In this document: positions 33,589-38,264 of the stretch, in pieces
How positions within the stretch are numbered: the stretch's first letter is position 1
Layout of the letters: each line of letters starts with the position of its first letter
Assembly (NCBI GenBank): GCA_003523185.1
Contig: DPGN01000018.1
Coordinates: forward strand, 1-38,264
From: Halieaceae bacterium
GTDB lineage: Bacteria > Pseudomonadota > Gammaproteobacteria > Pseudomonadales > Halieaceae
Direction: 5' to 3'
DNA length: 38,264 bases
Notes under the pieces: model-generated
The model's input: only the letters and a program-made list of their open reading frames with translations
What the model was told of the DNA's origin: nothing
Databases searched by the model: none
Made by a program: the position numbers and the translations under genes

Positions 33589-35193
33589 ATGGCGACAGAA
33601 CATACGCTATTACGTGAGATTACTGGACACATAGCCCGCAACCAGCTTGATGAGGCAGCACGTCTTTGTTCTTCCTTGAACAAACAATACCCGCAAAATG
33701 ATGCAGGTTGGTGTGCGGCTAGTGTTATTGCCTGCAAGAGGAGAGCCCCACAGAGAGGGCTTGTTTGTGCGGACAAAGCCGTGAGTATTAATCCCCAAGA
33801 TTCGAATAACTGGTTTGCTCGAGCCAATGTATTGGTGGCCCTAAAACAGTTCGATAGTGCGCTGATTGACGCGCAAAAAGCACTGGCGTTAAACCCGAAT
33901 GAGGCTAAATTTCTCGATAACGCGGCAGGAATAGCTAGCCAAACAGGGCACTTCGAATTGGCCGAGAAATACTATACTGAGGCACTTACTCACTCGCCTG
34001 AGAATCCGCGACTGCACTTCAACCTAGGAACGATCAAGCGTTTTTTAGGTCGACAAAATGAAGCCGCCGACTGTTTCGATAAGGCGGTTACATATGACCC
34101 GACTGACTTTGAGTCGTACCATCTTCGATCTGACGTTGTCTCTCAAACGCCAAATTCCAATCATGTAGAACAACTATCAATGCTACTTGATGCTCCTATT
34201 GCTGACTGGCGCGGTGAGATGAAACTGTGCTTTGCGCTTGCCAAGGAGCTAGAGGATCTAAAGCAATTCGAAGACTCGTTTAAGTATCTCGAACGAGGTG
34301 CAAACCTTCGTCGACGTCATATGACCTATGACGTCACAACCGACGAAAGGGCGATGGACGACATTATCGCTACCTATTCAGAGGCGTCGTTTGCGGATCT
34401 CGAGTCAGGGGTATCGACTGAGAGTCCGATTTTCATTGTAGGACTGCCGCGCACAGGAACGACACTGGTGGAGCGCATACTCAGTAACCACTCCGAAGTG
34501 GAGAGCTTGGGTGAGTTAAACGAGTTCGCGCTCGAGCTTACTCGGGGTATCCGACGCCACGGCTCCCCGGCGGATCGGCGTCATTTTATTGAGATGAGTT
34601 TGCTCACGAATTTTGACGATTTAGGGAGAGCTTATTTGAATAGCGTATCGTCGAGGCGCGGCATAAAGCCTCGATTCATCGATAAATTGCCGCTTAACTT
34701 TTTGTATTGCGGTTTGATTCATAAAGCACTCCCGAGGGCGAAAATCATCCACGTTACACGCCGACCGATGGACGCCTGTTATGCCATGTACAAGCGTTTA
34801 TTTAGAGACGCCTATCCCATGTCATACGATTTGGAAGATCTGGGTAGGTACTACCTCAGTTACCGTTCTCTCATGACACACTGGCACCAGCTGATGCCAG
34901 GGACTCTTCACAGTGTCAGCTATGAATCGTTGGTCGAAGATCTGGAGGGTGAGACGCGCCGCTTACTCTCTTTTTGCGAGTTGCCCTGGCAGGCTGACTG
35001 TATCGAGTTTTATCGAAATACCGCTGCGAGTACGACGGCAAGCGCGAGCCAAATACGACAGCCTATCTACAATTCATCGGTGGGCAAGTGGCAGCATTAT
35101 TCTGAGCAGTTGACGCCCATTTCGCTTCTGCTCGATGAAGGGGGTGTGGCTATTGATGAGGTGCCAGACTTTGATCAGTTCAGTCGGTCGTGA
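33589..35193 (+). CDS. TPR-repeat sulfotransferase
   Basis: Protein of 534 residues with two parts. Residues 1 to about 190 form tetratricopeptide repeats (for example NWFARANVLVALKQFDSALIDAQKALALNP-type units ending in NPNEAKF). From about 280 a sulfotransferase domain begins: GLPRTGTT at 285-292 is the 5'-phosphosulfate loop for PAPS, followed by ERILSNH and GELNEF, and IHVTRRPMDACYAMYKRLF is the 3'-phosphate segment. It would transfer sulfate from PAPS to a protein or small-molecule hydroxyl. No signal peptide, so cytosolic. The gene follows the receptor terminator by 11 bases. TPR-sulfotransferases next to TonB receptors recur in marine bacteria, in my experience of such genomes, but their acceptors are unknown. 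Confidence 0.9.
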   Translation: MATEHTLLREITGHIARNQLDEAARLCSSLNKQYPQNDAGWCAASVIACKRRAPQRGLVCADKAVSINPQDSNNWFARANVLVALKQFDSALIDAQKALALNPNEAKFLDNAAGIASQTGHFELAEKYYTEALTHSPENPRLHFNLGTIKRFLGRQNEAADCFDKAVTYDPTDFESYHLRSDVVSQTPNSNHVEQLSMLLDAPIADWRGEMKLCFALAKELEDLKQFEDSFKYLERGANLRRRHMTYDVTTDERAMDDIIATYSEASFADLESGVSTESPIFIVGLPRTGTTLVERILSNHSEVESLGELNEFALELTRGIRRHGSPADRRHFIEMSLLTNFDDLGRAYLNSVSSRRGIKPRFIDKLPLNFLYCGLIHKALPRAKIIHVTRRPMDACYAMYKRLFRDAYPMSYDLEDLGRYYLSYRSLMTHWHQLMPGTLHSVSYESLVEDLEGETRRLLSFCELPWQADCIEFYRNTAASTTASASQIRQPIYNSSVGKWQHYSEQLTPISLLLDEGGVAIDEVPDFDQFSRS

Positions 35194-35275
35194 TTAGCAA
35201 GTACCTACATGTGGTGATGCCTTGGCAGTCTCCCTTTTCTTAGCATGAAGAAGCGTCGAGCCACCGGAGACTCCC

Positions 35276-36454
35276 GTGACAGCGATACCCGTACAGCAAG
35301 GAAAAATCACCAGTAACAAATCAATCGTAGCTGGCTTACTGCTCTACATGTTGGCGCCGATTGGTATGACGCTCATCCCTTTAATGGTGGGAGCTGCTGT
35401 TACTGACCTTGGATTATCCGATAGCGAGGTGGGCTATCTAGCTTCCATTGATTTAATGGGTTTAGCCTTCATTTCGATTACGGCAATGCTGTGGATTAGA
35501 CGGTACTCGTGGCACTTTATCGCGAGGATTAGTCTTGGCGTCGTCATACTGGGAAATACACTCTCGATGATGTCGGATTCGTTCGCCGCAATCAGTGCTG
35601 CCCGGTTTCTTACTGAAATGGGAAGCGGGGGCATCTATGCCTTGGCGCTGGTAACCTTGGGAGAAACCAAGTCGCCCGATCGCTCATATTCTTTTGGAAT
35701 AGCTTCGACGATTGCCTTGTCCGTTGCCATATTTCTGTGGTTTCCCTCGTTTATAAGTGAGTACGGAATCGACTTTATCTTTACTGTTCACATTGCACTT
35801 GCCGTATTGATTTTTCCTTTTATCGCTTGGCTTCCCGAGACCGTGGCGGTCAGCAAAGACGCATCTGAAGAGAGTAGTGGAGGCAGCATTCCTCTCATGC
35901 TTCTTTGTTTTGTTGCGTTTGCATTTTTCATGATGGCCGAGGGCGGTGTTTGGGCCTACGTGGAGCGCATTGGTGCGCACGCAGGTTTGACGGCAGACTT
36001 TGTTGGGCAAGCACTCGCGGCATCGCAAGTGGCGAGTTTTGCAGCAGCACTTCTGGCCTCAGCTATCAGCATAAAAATTGGGCGATCTGCCCCCATAGTT
36101 GGCGGAATGGTGTTGTTTCTTGTCTCGCTTTACTTTCTGCAATTGCCTACAGCGAACATGTACCTGTTGGGCGTCTGCTTATCGCAGTTTGCATGGATAT
36201 TTGTCCTACCTTATCTGATGGCAATGTGTGTCCAGTCTGACCCAAGTGGAAAATACTATGTGTTGATTACCGCCTTTAAGATGGGTGGCTTTTCAATGGG
36301 TCCAGCGGCTGTGGCAACGTTTATTTCGGGTGATGGGGTTGGCTCGAGCCTTGTTGCCGCTTCATGGGTGGGTGCTGTCTTCCTACTTCTCAGTCTGGTA
36401 ATCGCGCTGCCTATGTCGTTGCGATTCGATAAGTTTTTACGCGAGAGTCAATAA
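35276..36454 (+). CDS. MFS transporter
   Basis: Inner-membrane protein of 392 residues with about 11-12 hydrophobic segments in two halves, typical of the major facilitator superfamily. The loop between helices 2 and 3 (LWIRRYSWHFIAR) and the ARFLTEMGSGG stretch in helix 4 fit an MFS carrier; the central loop (residues about 195-205, KDASEESSGG) separates the halves. Substrate cannot be told. The start is GTG at 35276, with GGAG five to six bases upstream. It lies 82 bases after the sulfotransferase and nine bases before the ureohydrolase, so transport of the ureohydrolase substrate or product is a reasonable guess. Confidence 0.92.
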   Translation: MTAIPVQQGKITSNKSIVAGLLLYMLAPIGMTLIPLMVGAAVTDLGLSDSEVGYLASIDLMGLAFISITAMLWIRRYSWHFIARISLGVVILGNTLSMMSDSFAAISAARFLTEMGSGGIYALALVTLGETKSPDRSYSFGIASTIALSVAIFLWFPSFISEYGIDFIFTVHIALAVLIFPFIAWLPETVAVSKDASEESSGGSIPLMLLCFVAFAFFMMAEGGVWAYVERIGAHAGLTADFVGQALAASQVASFAAALLASAISIKIGRSAPIVGGMVLFLVSLYFLQLPTANMYLLGVCLSQFAWIFVLPYLMAMCVQSDPSGKYYVLITAFKMGGFSMGPAAVATFISGDGVGSSLVAASWVGAVFLLLSLVIALPMSLRFDKFLRESQ

Positions 36455-36463
36455 GGGCGAGTT

Positions 36464-37534
36464 ATGGCTGAATCCTATGAAGACCGCTTGGAGGCGTTTA
36501 AGCGTTTCGCAGAGCGCACGCTGGAAGATCACCGATTTCCTCACATTGGCGAATTCTACAAACGCTGTGTCGAAGAGGATAATCCGGTTTTCGCAGCAGC
36601 CCATGAATTGACGGAGCGAACGTTTTATCGTGCGCCCAGAGTGACGTCACTCAACAACCTTGATATTGCCATGCTGGGTTTGCCTATGGACGTTAGTGCG
36701 CCTTATCACGGTGGTCAGAAGTTTGCACCCAACGCATTACGTGAAGCGTCATATACCCACGGTCCAATACACGAGCGATGGCACACCATCCCCTTTGAAA
36801 TCTGTCGGTTGGGCGATTTTGGCAATGTAACCTTCGGAAGGCCCCATGATACTGCGCAAACGGTCGAGGATATTTATCAGGCGATATGCGAGATCGACGA
36901 TGCGGGTGTTGTGCCTTTTTCTATCGGTGGCGTCCATACCGTATCTCACCCCATCTTAAAGGCACTCGGTAGAAAAGAGCCGCTAGGCCTTATTCATATC
37001 GATGCGCACGCAGACACGATGACGGGAGAAATGCAGGGTGAGGAACTGAGTGACGGTGCCGTCTTTCGCAATGCGGTTTTGGATCAGGGGATTGATCCCT
37101 CGCGAACCGTGCAAATTGGTATTAGAGGGTTTGCGAGCAATTATTGGGACTTCTCTTACGACAGTGGCATGAAAGTTATCACCATGGATGACTTCGATGA
37201 AAAGGGTCTTGAGCAAGTTATTGCCGAAGTTCACGAAACCATCGGTTCGGGGCCCTGCTACCTTACGGTGGATAGCGATGGTATAGACGCCAACTATATG
37301 CCGGGCACACAATTACCCGAGCCCTTTGGCTTTACTTCTCGCGAAGTGAGAAATCTCATTAGAGGTTTCCGCGGTCTCGATATTGTGGGTGCCGATATTG
37401 TTGAACTCTGTCCATTAGTCGATGTGCGAGGAACCTCTGCAAATCTCATGGCTGCACTTGGCTTTGAGATCCTCTGCCTCCTCTCAGAGGCAAGACAGAA
37501 GCGAACTGGAAAAACCGAAAAAACCTATTGGTAG
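36464..37534 (+). CDS. Ureohydrolase (agmatinase/arginase family)
   Basis: Dimanganese ureohydrolase of 356 residues that would release urea (or a related amide) from a guanidino compound. All six metal ligands are visible: His158 in GGVHT (usually GGDHS), Asp180, His182 and Asp184 in IDAHAD, and Asp270 and Asp272 in TVDSDGID. Two departures from agmatinases are seen: Val replaces the Asp of GGDH, and Asp197 (SDGAVFRNA) stands where a His of the HG-x-x-F block is usual. The N-terminal 60 residues are longer than in E. coli agmatinase. Substrate is therefore open: agmatine, guanidinobutyrate or another guanidino acid. Nine bases after the MFS gene, 11 before the SnoaL-like gene. Confidence 0.9.
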   Translation: MAESYEDRLEAFKRFAERTLEDHRFPHIGEFYKRCVEEDNPVFAAAHELTERTFYRAPRVTSLNNLDIAMLGLPMDVSAPYHGGQKFAPNALREASYTHGPIHERWHTIPFEICRLGDFGNVTFGRPHDTAQTVEDIYQAICEIDDAGVVPFSIGGVHTVSHPILKALGRKEPLGLIHIDAHADTMTGEMQGEELSDGAVFRNAVLDQGIDPSRTVQIGIRGFASNYWDFSYDSGMKVITMDDFDEKGLEQVIAEVHETIGSGPCYLTVDSDGIDANYMPGTQLPEPFGFTSREVRNLIRGFRGLDIVGADIVELCPLVDVRGTSANLMAALGFEILCLLSEARQKRTGKTEKTYW

Positions 37535-37545
37535 GGTGTTAGACA

Positions 37546-37980
37546 ATGGCTCAATCATTAGAATGCTTCACGGACTTCGATCCTCGTGTTTTCATGGATG
37601 AACTCAAAGAAGGCGACATTGACTGGGCCCTCACTCATGTGGCCTCAAATGCGACATGGCGTATACCCGGTGACCCAAAATATGGTGGCGCTACGCATGA
37701 GGGCCTCGACGGCTTTAGGAAGTTTGCTGAATTAGCGAACTACTTCTTGCCCCATGGGGTAGAGAGACTGTGGTCTCGCGTTTCACATGCGCCAGGTATG
37801 ACATTTCTCGAGCAGAAGATAAGAGCAAAGACACTTATCAACACGGTTTATGAGAATGAATATGTCTTCGTGTTCCGGCACGACGAAAGCGGAAAGTTGA
37901 TCGAGGTAAAAGAATACCAAGACATGCAGCCAATGATTGAAGCCTTTGAAGGTTGGGAGCCGGAGGACAGTCCGGCCTAA
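37546..37980 (+). CDS. SnoaL/NTF2-like protein
   Basis: Small protein of 144 residues with the NTF2-like pattern seen in SnoaL and limonene-epoxide-hydrolase-type proteins: an N-terminal helix (FDPRVFMDELKEGDIDWALTHVA), then ATWRIPGD, GLDGFRKFAEL, and strands YENEYVFVFRHDESGKLIEVKEYQD. Acidic residues in WRIPGD and KEYQD could be catalytic but no assignment is safe. It is distinct from the ketosteroid isomerase at 28125, lacking the EDP block. The stop codon overlaps the stop of the convergent minus-strand gene by three bases. Last gene of the 35276-37980 series. Confidence 0.8.
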   Translation: MAQSLECFTDFDPRVFMDELKEGDIDWALTHVASNATWRIPGDPKYGGATHEGLDGFRKFAELANYFLPHGVERLWSRVSHAPGMTFLEQKIRAKTLINTVYENEYVFVFRHDESGKLIEVKEYQDMQPMIEAFEGWEPEDSPA

Positions 37981-38264
37981 GTGCCCCGCAGCGAGTCAAT
38001 ATCGACACCCACCTCTGCAGCCATCTTTAACATACCCGCCCAATATTGAGGTTGAATGGGAACCCCATTAGCGCGGCGCTCCCTTTCTTCACGGAGTGCT
38101 CTTTCACCGGGCAAAGTGATCTCATCGAAGCCCTTCTGAAGCTTGGTGTCTTTTATCGTTTTGGCCCACTGGTCTACTTTTGCTTTGAAGACAGGTAGGG
38201 GCATCAAGTCAGCAATGTTGATGGCCATGACAAAAGCACCGCCACCGCGTTTTACCGGTGTGTT
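37977..38264 (-). CDS. Ldh-family (malate/L-lactate-type) dehydrogenase, C-terminal part
   Basis: The 3' end of a minus-strand gene that continues past the window edge; 95 codons are visible and the frame is open to position 38264. The sequence GGGAFVMAINIADLMPLPVFKAKV (seen here only partly, as GGGAFVMAI and FKAKVDQWAKTIK), then LPGERALREERERRANGVPI and a final helix, is the typical C-terminus of the LDH2/MDH2 family of NAD(P)-dependent 2-hydroxyacid or ureidoglycolate dehydrogenases. An internal Met at 38228 is not the true start. Substrate not known. Confidence 0.8.
   Translation of the reverse strand, partial: NTPVKRGGGAFVMAINIADLMPLPVFKAKVDQWAKTIKDTKLQKGFDEITLPGERALREERERRANGVPIQPQYWAGMLKMAAEVGVDIDSLRGT

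Noticed and set aside
1..38264. CRISPR arrays, tRNA or rRNA genes, insertion sequences, integrases, attachment sites
   Set aside because: No repeated spacer pattern, no cloverleaf or rRNA sequence, no transposase or integrase frame and no long terminal repeats were seen on reading both strands.

Overview
The window reads as a dense accessory catabolic region of a Gram-negative, probably marine gammaproteobacterium. The basis is a TonB-dependent outer-membrane receptor, a formylglycine-type sulfatase, DUF3604 and DUF1214 proteins, and moderately GC-rich DNA with ordinary Shine-Dalgarno sites. A Halieaceae/OM60-like host is my guess; nothing in the window fixes the taxon. I see no rRNA, tRNA, CRISPR array, insertion sequence or phage gene, and no gene-free stretch above 300 bases.

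Positions 24-28496 look like a steroid (sterol or bile-acid type) transformation and degradation cluster. The strongest markers are: a delta5-3-ketosteroid isomerase whose Tyr14/Asp38/Asp99 fall at the textbook positions; a 3alpha-hydroxysteroid dehydrogenase resembling Comamonas HsdA; a membrane steroid 5alpha-reductase of the animal SRD5A family that keeps the catalytic Glu/Tyr pair; a 3-ketosteroid-dehydrogenase-like flavoprotein; and a crotonase resembling mycobacterial EchA20 (steroid C/D-ring hydrolase). Around them lie seven SDR dehydrogenases, a cytochrome P450, two Old Yellow Enzyme reductases, a CoA ligase, a nitronate-monooxygenase-type flavoprotein, a MaoC hydratase, two DUF3604 PHP-like proteins, and a sulfatase divergent from an alkylsulfatase-like metallo-beta-lactamase protein.

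Layout. 24-1424 (-) and 1505-5352 (+): divergent MBL hydrolase versus sulfatase-P450-SDR. 5377-6675 (-): secreted DUF1214 protein. 6881-11488 (+): OYE, SRPBCC, SDR, DUF3604. 11536-12336 (-): 5alpha-reductase. 12490-16650 (+): flavoprotein, NTF2-like, OYE, amidohydrolase-like, closed by a strong terminator. 16745-17206 (-): MaoC. 17410-18198 (+): SDR. 18173-21863 (-): two SDRs and a second DUF3604 protein. 22019-22792 (+): SDR. 22877-26063 (-): CoA ligase, EthD-like, SDR. 26231-28496 (+): NMO-like, EchA20-like, KSI.

From 28732 the content changes. A LuxR-type regulator (-) is divergent from a plus-strand series: sphingosine-phosphate-lyase-like PLP enzyme, TonB receptor (with terminator), TPR-sulfotransferase, MFS transporter, ureohydrolase and a SnoaL-like protein. 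It ends against the 3' part of an Ldh-family dehydrogenase (-) that runs off the window. I do not recognise this as a described pathway.

A plausible reading of the first region is: desulfation of sulfated steroids, oxidation and reduction of hydroxyl and ring double bonds, P450 attack on a side chain, CoA activation, and late C/D-ring processing. The classical A/B-ring opening genes (9alpha-hydroxylase, meta-cleavage dioxygenase), acyl-CoA dehydrogenases and thiolases are not here, so the pathway must be completed elsewhere or differ from the known one.
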